This document shows positions 42,801 through 52,564 of a stretch of DNA of 64,000 nt, in pieces (position 1 is the first letter of the stretch; each line of letters starts with the position of its first letter). A program made the position numbers and the translations under genes. The stretch covers positions 447,048,837-447,112,836 of the forward strand of contig NC_053392.1 of NCBI RefSeq assembly GCF_905171765.1, in the 5' to 3' direction. This stretch comes from Bufo bufo. Taxonomy: Eukaryota > Chordata > Amphibia > Anura > Bufonidae. The notes under the pieces are model-generated. The model did not search any database, was not told where the DNA came from, and worked only from the letters and a program-made list of their open reading frames with translations.

Positions 42801-45800
42801 CTATGCCTGGTTCATTTTTATGAACGTCAGCTTGTCCACATTGGCTGTAGACAGGCGGCTGCGTTTGTCTGTAATGACGCCCCCTGCCGTGCTGAATACA
42901 CGTTCAGACAAAACGCTGGCCGCCGGGCAGGCCAGCACCTCCAAGGCATAAAAGGCTAGCTCTGGCCACGTGGACAATTTGGAGACCCAGAAGTTGAATG
43001 GGGCCGAACCATCAGTCAGTACGTGGAGGGGTGTGCACAGGTACTGTTCCACCATGTTAGTGAAATGTTGCCTCCTGCTAACACGTTCCGTATCAGGTGG
43101 TTGTGCACTTAGCTGTGGCGTGTTGACAAAACTTTTCCACATCTCTGCCATGCTAACCCTGCCCTCAGAGGAGCTGGGCGTGACACAGCTGCGTTGGCGA
43201 CCTCTTGCTCCTCCTCTGCCTTCGCCTTGGGCTTCCACTGGTTCCCCTGTGACATTTGGGAATGCTCTCAGTAGCGCGTCTACCAACGTGCGCTTGTACT
43301 CGCGCATCTTCCTATCACGCTCCAGTGTAGGAAGTAAGGTGGGCACATTGTCTTTGTACCGGGGATCCAGCAGGGTGGCAACCCAGTAGTCCGCACACGT
43401 TAAAATGTGGGCAACTCTGCTGTCGTTGCGCAGGCACTGCAGCATGTAGTCGCTCATGTGTGCCAGGCTGCCCAGAGGTAAGGACAAGCTGTCCTCTGTG
43501 GGAGGCGTATCGTCATCGTCCTGTGTTTCCCCCCAGCCACGCACCAGTGATGAGCCCGAGCTGCTTTGGGTGCCACCCCGCTGTGAACATGCTTCATCCT
43601 CATCCTCCTCCACCTCCTCCTCATCCTCGTCCTCCTCGTCCTCCAGTAGTGGGCCCTGTCTGGCCACATTTGTACCTGGCCTCTGGTGTTGCAAAAAACC
43701 TCCCTCTGAGTCACTTCGAAGAGACTGGCCTGAAAGTGCTAAAAATGACCCCTCTTCCTCCTCTTCCTCCTGGGCCACCACCTCTTCCATCATCGCCCTA
43801 AGTGTTTTCTCAAGGAGACATAGAAGTGGTATTGTAATGCTGATAACGGCGTCATCGCCACTGGCCATGTTGGTGGAGTACTCGAAACAGCGCAACAGGG
43901 CACACAGGTCTCGCATGGAGGCCCAGTCATTGGTGGTGAAGTGTGTCTGATCCACAGTGCGACTGACCCGTGCGTGCTGCAGCTGAAACTCCACTATGGT
44001 CTGCTGCTGCTGCTCGCACAGTCTGTCCAGCATATGCAAGGTGGAGTTCCACCTGGTGGGCACGTCGCATATGAGGCGGTGAGCGGGAAGGCCGAAGTTA
44101 TGCTGTAGCGCAGACAGGCAAACAGCGGCAGGGTGTGAACGCCGGAAGCGCGAACAGATGGCCCGCACTTTATGCAGCAGCTCTGACATGTCGGGGTAGT
44201 TGCGAATGAACTTCTGCACCACCAAATTCAGATTTCGCCCATTATCGCACACCACCAGGCCGGGCTTGAGGCTCACCGGCAGCAACCACTCATCGGTCTG
44301 TTGTTCTATACCCCGCCACAACTCCTGTGCGGTGTGGGGCCTGTCCCCCAAACATATGAGTTTCAGAATGGCCTGCTGACGTTTACCCCGTGCTGTGCTG
44401 AAGTTGGTGGTGAAGGTGTGTGGCTGACTGGATGAGCAGGTGGAAGAAGAGGAGGAGGAAGCTGAGTAGGAGGAGGAGGAGACAGGAGGCAAAGAATGTT
44501 GCCCTGCGATCCTTGGCGGCGGAAGGACGTGCGCCAAACAGCTCTCTGCCTGGGGCCCAGCCGCCACTACATTTACCCAGTGTGCAGTTAGGGAGATATA
44601 GCGTCCCTGGCCGTGCTTACTGGTCCACGTATCTGTGGTTAGGTGGACCTTGCCACAGATGGCGTTGCGCAGTGCACACTTGATTTTATCGGACACTTGT
44701 TTGTGCAGGGAAGGCACGGCTCTCTTGGAGAAGTAGTGGCGGCTGGGAACAACATACTGTGGGACAGCAATTGACATGAGCTGTTTGAAGCTGTGTGTGT
44801 CCACCAGCCTAAATGACAGCATTTCATAGGCCAGTAGTTTAGAAATGCTGGCATTCAGGGCCAGGGATCGAGGGTGGCTAGGTGGGAATTTACGTTTTCT
44901 CTCAAATGTTTGTGAGATGGAGAGCTGAACGCTGCCGTGTGACATGGTTGAGATGCTTGGTGACGCAGGTGGTGGTGTTGGTGGTACATCCCATGTTTGC
45001 TGGGCGGCAGGTGCCAACGTTCCTCCAGAGGCGGAGGAAGAGGCCGAGGCGGCGGCAGCAGCAGAAGAGGCCGAGGCGGCAGCAGCAGAAGAGGTAGCAG
45101 GGGGAGCCTGAGTGACTTCCTTGTTTTTAAGGTGTTTACTCCACTGCAGTTCATGCTTTGCATGCAGGTGCCTGGTCATGCAGGTTGTGCTAAGGTTCAG
45201 AACGTTAATGCCTCGCTTCAGGCTCTGATGGCACAGCGTGCAAACCACTCGGGTCTTGTCGTCAGCACATTGTTTGAAGAAGTGCCATGCCAGGGAACTC
45301 CTTGAAGCTGCCTTTGGGGTGCTCGGTCCCAGATGGCGGCGGTCAGTAGCAGGCGGAGTCTCTTGGCGGCGGGTGTTCTGATTTTGCCCACTGCTCCCTC
45401 TTTTGCTACGCTGTTGGCTCGGTCTCACCACTGCCTCTTCCTCCGAACTGTGAAAGTCAGTGGCACGACCTTCATTCCATGTGGGGTCTAGGACCTCATC
45501 GTCCCCTGCATCGTCTTCCACCCAGTCTTGATCCCTGACCTCCTGTTCAGTCTGCACACTGCAGAAAGACGCAGCAGTTGGCACCTGTGTTTCGTCATCA
45601 TCAGAGACGTGCTGAGGTGGTATTCCCATGTCCTCATCATCAGGAAAAATAAGTGGTTGTGCGTTAGTGCATTCTATCTCTTCCACCCCTGGGGAAGGGC
45701 TAGGTGGATGCCCTTGGGAAACCCTGGCAGCAGAGTCTTCAAACAGCATAAGAGACTGCTGCATAACTTGAGGCTCAGACAGTTTCCCTGATATGCATGG

Positions 45801-46142
45801 GGGTGATGTGACAGACCGATGGGCTTGGTTTTCATGCGCCATCTGTGCGCTTTCTGCAGAAGACTGGGTGGGAGATAATGTGAACGTGCTGGATCCACTG
45901 TCGGCCACCCAATTGACTAATGCCTGTACCTGCTCAGGCCTTACCATCCTTAGAACGGCATTGGGCCCCACCAAATATCGCTGTAAATTCTGCTGGCTAC
46001 TGGGACCTGAGGTAGTTGGTTCACTAGGACGTGTGGCTGTGGCAGAACGGCCACGTCCTCTCCCAGCACCAGAGGGTCCACTAACACCACCACGACCATG
46101 TCCACGTCCGCGTCCGTGTCCCTTATTAGATGTTTTCCTCAT
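42801..46142 (-). CDS. hAT transposase with BED finger, 1113 codons, one conserved motif deleted
   Basis: DDE-type cut-and-paste transposase of the hAT superfamily with an open frame from ATG 46142. Residues 1-40 are Gly/Arg-rich. Residues 150-235 are acidic. A BED zinc finger lies at about 283-335 (C301, C304, H325, H330). Ser/Ala repeats follow at 350-375. The first catalytic region LTTDTWTS is near 501-508, the second VVCDNGRNL near 630-638, then DVPTRWNST near 692. A Glu/Asp-rich insert lies at 790-850, YWVATLLDPRYKDN near 920, and the C-terminal dimerisation domain at 1035-1112 (FYALEVLACPAASVLSERVFSTAGG in pieces). Between DNGRN and LNLVVQ about 20 residues holding the usual C-x2-H-x3-N motif are absent (compare 53150-53245). 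The stop is a TAG where the sister copy reads Trp, removing about 12 residues. Confidence 0.88.
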   Translation of the reverse strand: MRKTSNKGHGRGRGHGRGGVSGPSGAGRGRGRSATATRPSEPTTSGPSSQQNLQRYLVGPNAVLRMVRPEQVQALVNWVADSGSSTFTLSPTQSSAESAQMAHENQAHRSVTSPPCISGKLSEPQVMQQSLMLFEDSAARVSQGHPPSPSPGVEEIECTNAQPLIFPDDEDMGIPPQHVSDDDETQVPTAASFCSVQTEQEVRDQDWVEDDAGDDEVLDPTWNEGRATDFHSSEEEAVVRPSQQRSKRGSSGQNQNTRRQETPPATDRRHLGPSTPKAASRSSLAWHFFKQCADDKTRVVCTLCHQSLKRGINVLNLSTTCMTRHLHAKHELQWSKHLKNKEVTQAPPATSSAAAASASSAAAAASASSSASGGTLAPAAQQTWDVPPTPPPASPSISTMSHGSVQLSISQTFERKRKFPPSHPRSLALNASISKLLAYEMLSFRLVDTHSFKQLMSIAVPQYVVPSRHYFSKRAVPSLHKQVSDKIKCALRNAICGKVHLTTDTWTSKHGQGRYISLTAHWVNVVAAGPQAESCLAHVLPPPRIAGQHSLPPVSSSSYSASSSSSSTCSSSQPHTFTTNFSTARGKRQQAILKLICLGDRPHTAQELWRGIEQQTDEWLLPVSLKPGLVVCDNGRNLNLVVQKFIRNYPDMSELLHKVRAICSRFRRSHPAAVCLSALQHNFGLPAHRLICDVPTRWNSTLHMLDRLCEQQQQTIVEFQLQHARVSRTVDQTHFTTNDWASMRDLCALLRCFEYSTNMASGDDAVISITIPLLCLLEKTLRAMMEEVVAQEEEEEEGSFLALSGQSLRSDSEGGFLQHQRPGTNVARQGPLLEDEEDEDEEEVEEDEDEACSQRGGTQSSSGSSLVRGWGETQDDDDTPPTEDSLSLPLGSLAHMSDYMLQCLRNDSRVAHILTCADYWVATLLDPRYKDNVPTLLPTLERDRKMREYKRTLVDALLRAFPNVTGEPVEAQGEGRGGARGRQRSCVTPSSSEGRVSMAEMWKSFVNTPQLSAQPPDTERVSRRQHFTNMVEQYLCTPLHVLTDGSAPFNFWVSKLSTWPELAFYALEVLACPAASVLSERVFSTAGGVITDKRSRLSTANVDKLTFIKMNQA

Positions 46143-46905
46143 TGTTCCCGTTCACCACAATTTTGAGAATGGCAATTTTGGGAATGCTTTTTCAACCCAG
46201 AAAAAAAAAGTGTGCTTTTACGGTCACTACAAATAACTTGACCAGCTAAAACAGTGCAGATTTGGTTGAATAGAGATGTGAGACCTGTTTTTTTTTGCGC
46301 TGTGTGACAGGTATAGGTTTAATCACAGAATCACACTTCTATCAGCACGCTAGCGTGTGTCTTAGGTTTTTCTGAATGACACTATCAATACCTTCAATGT
46401 AAGATTTTCTTTTTGGGATAGATTTCAAGTAGGCCTCAAATACCAGAAACTAGTTATTTTGAGAATGGCAAATTTGGGAATGCTTTTTCAACCCAGAACA
46501 AAAAGTCTGCTTTTAAGGTCACTACAAATAACTTGACCAGCTAAAACAGTGCAGATTTGGTTGAATAGAGATGTGAGACCTGTTTTTTTTTGCGCTGTGT
46601 GACAGGTATAGGTTTAATCATAGAATCACACTTCTATCAGCACGCTAGCGTGTGTCTTAGGTTTTTGTGAATTACACTATCAATACCTTCAATGTAAGAT
46701 TTTCTTTTTGGGATAGATTTCAAGTAGGCCTCAAAACTAGTTATTTTGAGAATGGCAAATTTGGGAATGCTTTTTCAACCCAGAAAAAAAAGTGTGCTTT
46801 TACGGTCAATACAAATAACTTGACCAGCTAAAACAGTACAGATTTGGTTGAATAGAAATGTCAGGTCTATTTTTTATGCGCTGGGTGACAAGCTCAACTT
46901 GCCCC
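46143..46905. repeat. Three roughly 290-bp subterminal repeats of hAT A
   Basis: The phrase GAGAATGGCAA recurs near 46160, 46452 and 46746, followed each time by CTTTTTCAACCCAGAA, AACTTGACCAGCTAAAACAG and GCGCTGTGTGACAGG or a variant. Period 292-294 bp. The third unit is partial. Confidence 0.85.
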
Positions 46906-47440
46906 TGATGTAATATATGGCCAAAAAATAACCACACTGTTGATGGTTAAATGCACTTGGGTGACACAGGCTCAGCCTGCACCAGATGTAGTATATGGCC
47001 AAAAAATAATCAGACTGTTGATGGTTAAATGCACTTGGGTGACACAGGCTCAGCCTGCACCAGATGTAGTATATGGCCAAAAAATAATCAGACTGTTGAT
47101 GGTTAAATGCACTTGGGTGACACAGGCTCAGCCTGCAGCTGATGTAGGATATAGCACAAAATAACCACACTATCGATGGTTAAATACACTTGGGTGACAC
47201 AGGCTCAGCCTGCAGCTGATGTAGTATATGGCCAAAAAATAATCAGACTGTTGATGGTTAAATGCACTTGGGTGACACAGGCTCAGCCTGCAGCTGATGT
47301 AGTATATGGCCAAAAAATAACCAGACTGTTGATGGTTAAATGCACTTCGGTGACACAGGCTCAGCCTGCAGCTGATGTAGGATATAGCACAAAATAACCA
47401 CACTATCGATGGTTAAATACACTTGGTGATAGCTCGTGCT
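46906..47440. repeat. 74-79-bp subterminal repeats of hAT A, about seven units
   Basis: Units of GTTGATGGTTAAATGCACTT, GGTGACACAGGCTCAGCCTG and GATGTAGTATATGGCC alternate from 46906 to about 47425. Two units read ATCGATGGTTAAATACAC. The matching array in hAT B is 59575-60095. Confidence 0.85.
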
Positions 47441-47723
47441 GGCGCACCACAAGTCACAAAATGGCCGCCGATCACCCCAGAAAAAAAGTGATCTAAAAAC
47501 GCTCTGGGCAGCCTCAAAAAAGTGAGCAAGTCAATAATAGCACTTCAATGATCCACAGCTGCAGATCGATCACAGAATGAAGTCTTTTGGAGGAGTTAAT
47601 CTGCCTAATCTCGCCCTAACGTCGCAGCTGCAACCTCTCCCTATACTGATCATAGCAGAGTGACGTGCGGCGCTACGTGACTCCTGCTTAAATAGAGGCT
47701 GGGTCACATGGTGCACTGGCCAA

Positions 47724-47756
47724 TCACAGCCATGCCAATAGTAGGCATGGCTGTGA
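47724..47756. repeat. Palindrome near the hAT A right end
   Basis: TCACAGCCATGCC, six bases, then GGCATGGCTGTGA, a perfect 13-bp stem. The same structure occurs in hAT B at about 60394-60426. Confidence 0.85.
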
Positions 47757-47897
47757 TGGCCTCTTGGGCCAAGTAGTATGACGCTTGTTGATTGGCTGCT
47801 TTGCAGCCTTTCAAAAAGCGGCAAGAAAGCGCCGAACACCGAACCCGAACCCGGACTTTTACTATACAGTTCGGGTTCGCTCATCCCTAGTGACCTA

Positions 47898-48276
47898 TTA
47901 CTTTATCACTTAATAGATATGGCCAGTGAGCCTTGATCATTTTTTGGATCCTCTTATAATTATTATTAAAAGGGAGTATTAATCTTATATCTAAGAATGA
48001 ATCATCTAACTGTAATTTTTGTTTCTCTTTGAAGAATTCTTGTCTGTCTAATTGCCTCACAGTGGCTAAAGCTTCATTGATTGCTTCTGTGGGATATTGT
48101 TTATCCAAAAAATAGGATTGCATTTTTATGGCCTCCTCCTCAAATTTCACATTTTCCGTACAATTCCGCTTAATGCGTCTAAACTGTCCGGTGGGAACAT
48201 TAATCAACCACCTTGGAAGGTGACAGCTGGAAAAGGGGATGAAATTATTGGTCGCTGTAGGTTTTTGAAAGGTACT
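47898..48276 (-). pseudogene. Penelope left arm, RT C-terminal fragment
   Basis: Minus-strand coding for INVPTGQFRRIKRN, EEEAIKMQSYFLDKQYPTE, RQLDRQEFFKEKQK and MIKAHWPYLLSD. It is the inverted equivalent of 48655-49030 in the right arm. It joins the endonuclease part at 37831 once the hAT is removed. It ends at the head-to-head junction near 48276. Confidence 0.8.
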
Positions 48277-49134
48277 CAGATAGATTTTATTTTAAAAGCT
48301 ATTAAATACATCTTGCAACACAATTATTTTTATTTTGAGGGGGATTATTATCTGCAAAAACAAGGCACCGCCATGGGTACTAGGTTCGCCCCCAGTTACG
48401 CCAATTTATTTTTGGCTGATTGGGAGTTGGATACAATAGACCACAAACTGGGGGGCGACCTAGTCCTATGGCGGCGCTATATAGATGATGTCATTTTTAT
48501 TTGGAGAGGAGATATGACATCATTGAAAGAATTTCTAGAATGTCTGAATGGAAATGACAAAGGCCTGATTTTTACCTCTAATATTGAAAGAAAGGTAGAA
48601 TATCTAGATCTACTGATTGAAATATCAGATGGGAGGTACCAGTGTAGTACCTTTCAAAAACCTACAGCGACCAATAATTTCATCCCCTTTTCCAGCTGTC
48701 ACCTTCCAAGGTGGTTGATTAATGTTCCCACCGGACAGTTTAGACGCATTAAGCGGAATTGTACGGAAAATGTGAAATTTGAGGAGGAGGCCATAAAAAT
48801 GCAATCCTATTTTTTGGATAAACAATATCCCACAGAAGAAATCAATGAAGCTTTAGCCACTGTGAGGCAATTAGACAGACAAGAATTCTTCAAAGAGAAA
48901 CAAAAATTACAGTTAGATGATTCATTCTTAGATATAAGATTAATACTCCCTTTTAATAATAATTATAAGAGGATCCAAAAAATGATCAAGGCTCACTGGC
49001 CATATCTATTAAGTGATAAAGTAACAGGTCACCTCTTACCACATGCACCAAGAATAACCTTCACTAAAGCCCCTAACTTGGGCCTTAAGGTAGCTCCATC
49101 ATTACCAACAAAATCCACAAAGACAATACCTTAA
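48276..49134 (+). pseudogene. Penelope reverse transcriptase, 5' truncated, right arm
   Basis: RT related to telomerase-type enzymes of Penelope elements. The coding frame before 48276 belongs to the inverted left arm, so real RT starts about there with IDFILKAIKYIL. It then has YYLQKQGTAMGTRFAPSYAN, LADWE, the catalytic box RRYIDDVIFIW (about 48475-48507) and the C-terminal part as far as APRITFTKAPNLGL. The fingers and N-terminal region are missing. A two-base loss near 49108-49115, compared with the left arm, puts the frame into a stop at 49132 and separates the endonuclease. Confidence 0.8.
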
Positions 49135-49142
49135 GTTCTTTC

Positions 49143-49607
49143 ATGAAGATGAAAGGATTTTACAAGTGTGGAAGATGTATAGGGTGTAAACTCAACAAAT
49201 TACCACGGAAAACCCTGGAGGTCCGGTCCACTCAAAACAACTATGTATGGACAATTGACGATTGTATTTCTTGTAATACAACAGGGGTTATCTATATGAT
49301 ACAATGCCCCTGCAATCGTCAATATATAGGCCGGACGAAGAGACCCTTAAAAATAAGGATTAGGGAACATATCTCCAATATCAAAAAAGGGTATGACAAA
49401 CACTCATTGTCTAAGCATTATAAAGATATGCATAATAGTAACCCAGACCATCTAAAATTTGTTGGATTAGAGAAGATAAACCAACACTGGAGAGGAGGTG
49501 ACTACATTCAAAAAATGTCTAGAGCTGAGTCTAGACAGATATATGAGTTCGGATCCTTATTACCGTTTGGACTGAACTCAGACATGGAGCTGTTTGGTTT
49601 TATTTAA
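49143..49607 (+). CDS. Penelope GIY-YIG endonuclease domain, right arm
   Basis: 154 codons, nearly identical to the left-arm copy at 37301-37831; one visible residue change is NKLP against NKLS. It carries the CGRCIGC cluster, GVIYMIQCPC and QYIGRTKR, and ends MELFGFI. The start shown is an internal Met; in the parent protein the domain is fused downstream of RT. It would provide the nick for target-primed reverse transcription. Intact by itself but separated from RT by the frameshift upstream. Confidence 0.8.
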   Translation: MKMKGFYKCGRCIGCKLNKLPRKTLEVRSTQNNYVWTIDDCISCNTTGVIYMIQCPCNRQYIGRTKRPLKIRIREHISNIKKGYDKHSLSKHYKDMHNSNPDHLKFVGLEKINQHWRGGDYIQKMSRAESRQIYEFGSLLPFGLNSDMELFGFI

Positions 49608-50048
49608 GGTTTCGGTCCCATCTCCGATGTCGGGTCCCAAGCTTGGCCGTTAATCGGCGCTGGGACCCGGCCTATGATTTGGGACCCCTACCTATTCCGA
49701 CCTTCTCCATGTCTATGAAACAACATATTATGTTATTTGTACTGATCTTATTGTATCCTGAAAATATAATTTTAATGCAAATATGTTGCATCATGGTTTT
49801 ATTTAATTTTTATATTTTAAAACACTTTTAAAATATTTTTAAGAGTTTTAAAGTTCATACAGAGATGTCTTATAATCAATAGAATAAGAATTAGGAAAAA
49901 ACGCATCTATTAGAAAAAAAACGCAAGAAAAACGCAATAGAACCGCAACATGGCGAAAATTTGGAAATGATACTCTGATTCTGGATTAGATAACCAGGAT
50001 TTGCAGAACACCCCACAAGTGTTTAAAAGGAGGAGGTTAGGAGTGCCG

Positions 50049-50102
50049 GATATCACCACTGAGGAAGAGATTGGAATTATCCCGAAACGCGTCTGGGCTA
50101 TC
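50049..50102 (+). ncRNA. Hammerhead ribozyme-like motif, right arm, copy 1 (GUC cleavage site)
   Basis: CTGAGGA at 50059-50065 and GAAA at 50084-50087 are the two conserved boxes. Stem II is GAGAT/ATCCC with one mismatch. Stem III is the palindrome ACGCGT, followed by the cleavage triplet GTC at 50091-50093. Stem I pairs CCA with TGG and GATA with TATC. The palindromic stem III fits dimer-type hammerheads described in Penelope-like elements. Confidence 0.78.
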
Positions 50103-50396
50103 AGACACTCTGCTGCTACCTCCATAAAGAAGATTTTGCATGGCCATGCTAAAAAGATAAATGCGAATATGTTGCATCATGGTTTTATTTAATTTTTATA
50201 TTTTAAAACACTTTTAAAATATTTTTAAGAGTTTTAAAGTTTATACAGAGATGTCTTATAATCAATAGAATAAGAATAAACGCAATAGAACCGCAACATG
50301 GCGAAAATTTGGAAATGATACTCTGATTCTGGATTAGATAACCAGGATTTGCAGAACACCCCACAAGTGTTTAAAAGGAGGAGGTTAGGAGTGCCG

Positions 50397-50450
50397 GATA
50401 TCACCACTGAGGAAGGGATTGGTATTATCCCGAAATGCATCTGGGCTATC
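50397..50450 (+). ncRNA. Hammerhead ribozyme-like motif, right arm, copy 2
   Basis: CTGAGGA 50407-50413 and GAAA 50432-50435, stem II GGGAT/ATCCC perfect, stem III ATGCAT, triplet ATC 50439-50441, and stem I as in the other copies. Compared with copy 1 it has a better stem II but the less usual AUC cleavage triplet. Confidence 0.78.
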
Positions 50451-51381
50451 AGACACTCTGCTGCTACCTCCATAAAGAAGATTTTGCATGGCCATGCTAA
50501 AAAGATAAAAGATTGAAGATTGCTACCTGTTGACAATTGAACTGCCCTGAATACAGTGAGTACGGAGATCGGACGGAAGTCCCACTCGGAGTACCGCGAG
50601 ATTTGGGCTAGATTGCCAGAGCTGGTCAGCTGAGGGGACGGGACGGCGTCTCCAGCTGAACTTTTTCAATACATCAAGGAAGAGACCGTGCAATACGTTA
50701 CTAAAGGAGGTAAGACTTCTCATTCCTCAAGAAAGACTAACCTCCAGATAGAGGGGAGAGTCAAAGAGATATAATAGACTGCTTATAATAATATATACAA
50801 AAAGCGGAGTATAGACAACTGCCGGAGCATAGACAACCGCTGGAATATCTGTTGCGGTTGATTGCGGACTTATTGCCTAATTCTCAATCTCTACAGGAAG
50901 GATTGCAAATATATCAGCGCACACGACTCTGCAGTGCATTGCTCAAATAGGTGTCCTTTTTCCATTATTTTTGGCGCACCTGTCTATTTTTGGCGCACTT
51001 GCGCAATATTTTTTTTGTACACCAGGACATTGTTATTTATAGTTATTATCGCTACACTATTACGTGTGATTTAACACCTTTATAATCTTGATATTTTGTA
51101 TAACTATTCACCATTGTATTTTCACTTTATTTATACAACCCTTTTATTCACCATTATAACTATTCACTAGGATACCGTTGGAGCATTATATATGCACCAT
51201 TATATTGCGACATTTCTAATTGTGGTTCATATAAGGTCGACCAATATTCAATACCATATGGTTTACACATTTTATTGCATTGTATTTTAATTATTGTTCT
51301 GAATAATATTTTATTAATAAACCTGAGTATTTGCCATAGAGTGAGTGCTCGCTCCTTTACTTTTATATCTGATATAGTTTA

Positions 51382-51744
51382 CTTTGCCCTCAAGTTTGCC
51401 CTCAGTCAAGATGGTGGATTATGTGTTTCCTGGTTGCCACCTCACTTCCTGTTCCTTTTTAAACTGGTCAGACCTTCCTGTCTTTGCTAGAGTATTGTGT
51501 TGGATTTTAGTCTGCAATCCTCTTGCTGGAACTCACTCCTCCGTGTGTTCTGTGCCCTAGCGGTTCTCCCTGCTACCTCCTGTTGCCGACCCGGACTGTC
51601 CTTGGACCTTCGTACCTGCTTGCCGCCTGACCTGACCTTCTGCTCAACTACCTTTCCTGCCAGCTTGCCGCCTGCCCTGACTTCTGCTAATCCTGACCTC
51701 AGTTCTCGTCTACAGACTCTGCCTCATCTGTGCAGGGCACAACA
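51382..51744 (+). repeat. Gypsy-2 3' LTR, right part
   Basis: Resumes CTTTGCCCTCAAGTTTGCC after the Penelope's target duplication and ends near GGGCACAACA. It includes a second copy of the roughly 110-bp unit found at 35708-35800 (AAGATGGTGGATTATGTG, CTCACTTCCTG), so the LTR itself holds a tandem duplication. Confidence 0.65.
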
Positions 51745-52564
51745 TATGCGATGTTCGGTCCGCCCCCTATATATCATCATTGAGCAAACTTTGACCCTGT
51801 ACCTCACAGTCAGCAGACTCATTTCAGCCAATCAGCATACCCTCCCTCCCAGACCCTCCCACCTCCTATCAAAAAGCAAGGACAGCATCCATCTTAGATT
51901 CATTCGGAAGCTGCAGTGTCACAAATTTGACTAACTTGTAATCGCAATGCGATTAATACAGGTTATATTAATCGCATTTTGAATTCAACTTAGATCTGAG
52001 TTCCTAATGGTTGTATTGCTAGAATATAACGAAGATTGAGAATATAGTGCTATATTCGTCAATTCTAGCAATACAACCATTAGGAACTCAGATCTAAGTT
52101 GTAATCGCAATGCGATTAATACAGGTTATATTAATCGCATTTCGAATTCAACTTAGAGCTGGGTTCCTAATGGTTGTATTGCTAGAATATAAAGAAGATT
52201 GAGAATATAGTGCTATATTCGTCAATTCTAGAAATACAACCATTAGGAACTCAGATCTAAGTTGTAATCGCATTAATGCAGGTTATATTAATCGCATTGA
52301 GAATTCAACTTACCACACTCTGCGTCAACTACCTAATTTTCCATGGGAGTTTTGCCATGGATCCCCCTCCAGCATGCCACAGTCCAGGTGTTAGTCCCCT
52401 TGAAACAACTTTTCCATCACTATTGTGTCCAGAAAGAGTCCCTGTGGGTTTTAAAATTTGCCTGTCTATTGAAGTCTATGGCGGTTCGCACGTTCGCAAA
52501 CATTTGCGTAAATTCGCGTTCGCCGTTCGCGAACGGAAAATTTTATGTTCGCGACATCTCTAGT
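51745..52564. mobile_element. Right part of an AGATGTCGCGAAC-type element with palindromic satellite
   Basis: The segment CAGCCAATCAGCATACC ... GACAGCATCCATCTTAG, followed by TTCGCGTTCGCCGTTCGCG and the end ...TTTTATGTTCGCGACATCTCTAG (52540-52562), is typical of the right portion of an amphibian element with TAGAGATGTCGCGAAC ends. The left end is not present. It lies between the Gypsy-2 LTR and the inverted end of the 29.5-kb element. Confidence 0.5.
51933..52312. repeat. Nested palindromic satellite, about 163-bp period
   Basis: TAATCGCAATGCGATTAATA plus GGTTATATTAATCGCATT occurs at about 51939, 52101 and (shortened) 52265. Between copies lie 114-bp hairpins, 51987-52100 and 52149-52263, whose arms run AACTTAGATCTGAGTTCC...TTGCTAGAATAT and back. 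Each unit is thus a small palindrome within a larger direct repeat. Confidence 0.88.

Larger units (their letters stand above)
37885..47889 (-). mobile_element. 10.0-kb hAT element A, TSD GTGACCTA
   Basis: TAGAGTTGAGCGAAC at 37885 and GTTCGCTCATCCCTA ending at 47889 are imperfect inverted termini. GTGACCTA flanks both sides (37877-37884, 47890-47897), a perfect 8-bp duplication. Contents left to right: subterminal GTTCGGGTTCGGGATCC foldbacks, a 4.4-kb array of 141-bp repeats, a minus-strand transposase of 1113 codons, about 290-bp repeats and about 74-bp repeats. It inserted in the left arm of the Penelope element. A sister copy lies at 54951-60559. Confidence 0.9.
49777..50511 (+). repeat. 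Tandem duplication of the Penelope 3' region, right arm only
   Basis: ATGTTGCATCATGGTTTTATT to AAGATTTTGCATGGCC is present at 49783-50160 and again at 50167-50511. The left arm (36760-37140) has only one copy. The first copy carries an extra poly-A-rich stretch (TTAGGAAAAAACGC) around 49890-49930. Both copies include a hammerhead-like motif. Confidence 0.85.
35826..51368. mobile_element. Palindromic Penelope-like element (Neptune-type), TSD of 13 bp
   Basis: CTGATATAGTTTA at 35813-35825 and 51369-51381 is a 13-bp target duplication. The left arm (35826-37884, then 47898 to about 48276 beyond a hAT) is on the minus strand; the right arm (about 48276-51368) is on the plus strand. Both arms end in the same sequence (GAGCGAGCACTCACTC at 35940; inverse at 51345). 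They meet head to head near 48276 within the RT coding region, so RT is 5' truncated. Both arms carry a GIY-YIG endonuclease ORF and hammerhead-like motifs. Inverted and tandem copies are a known outcome of Penelope integration. Confidence 0.85.
31216..51744 (+). mobile_element. Ty3/Gypsy (chromovirus) element 2, 5' LTR missing, 3' LTR split
   Basis: The internal region runs 31216-35695 with gag, protease, RT, RNase H, integrase and chromodomain. The 3' LTR is 35696-35825 plus 51382 to about 51744, separated by the Penelope-like element. No 5' LTR is present: the internal leader starts directly after the truncated Gypsy-1 LTR. Gypsy-1 and Gypsy-2 are different families by protein sequence. 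The element could not replicate without its 5' LTR. Confidence 0.8.

Noticed and set aside
43456..43950. Plus-strand ORFs of 113-164 codons with Ser or Pro runs over the hAT A transposase
   Set aside because: Shadow frames of the acidic Glu/Asp-rich codons of the real minus-strand gene; the same happens in copy B at 57120-57670.
36844..50450. Direct repeats in the Penelope element considered as a CRISPR array
   Set aside because: Units are hundreds of bases long with no regular short spacers, and the context is a eukaryotic retroelement.
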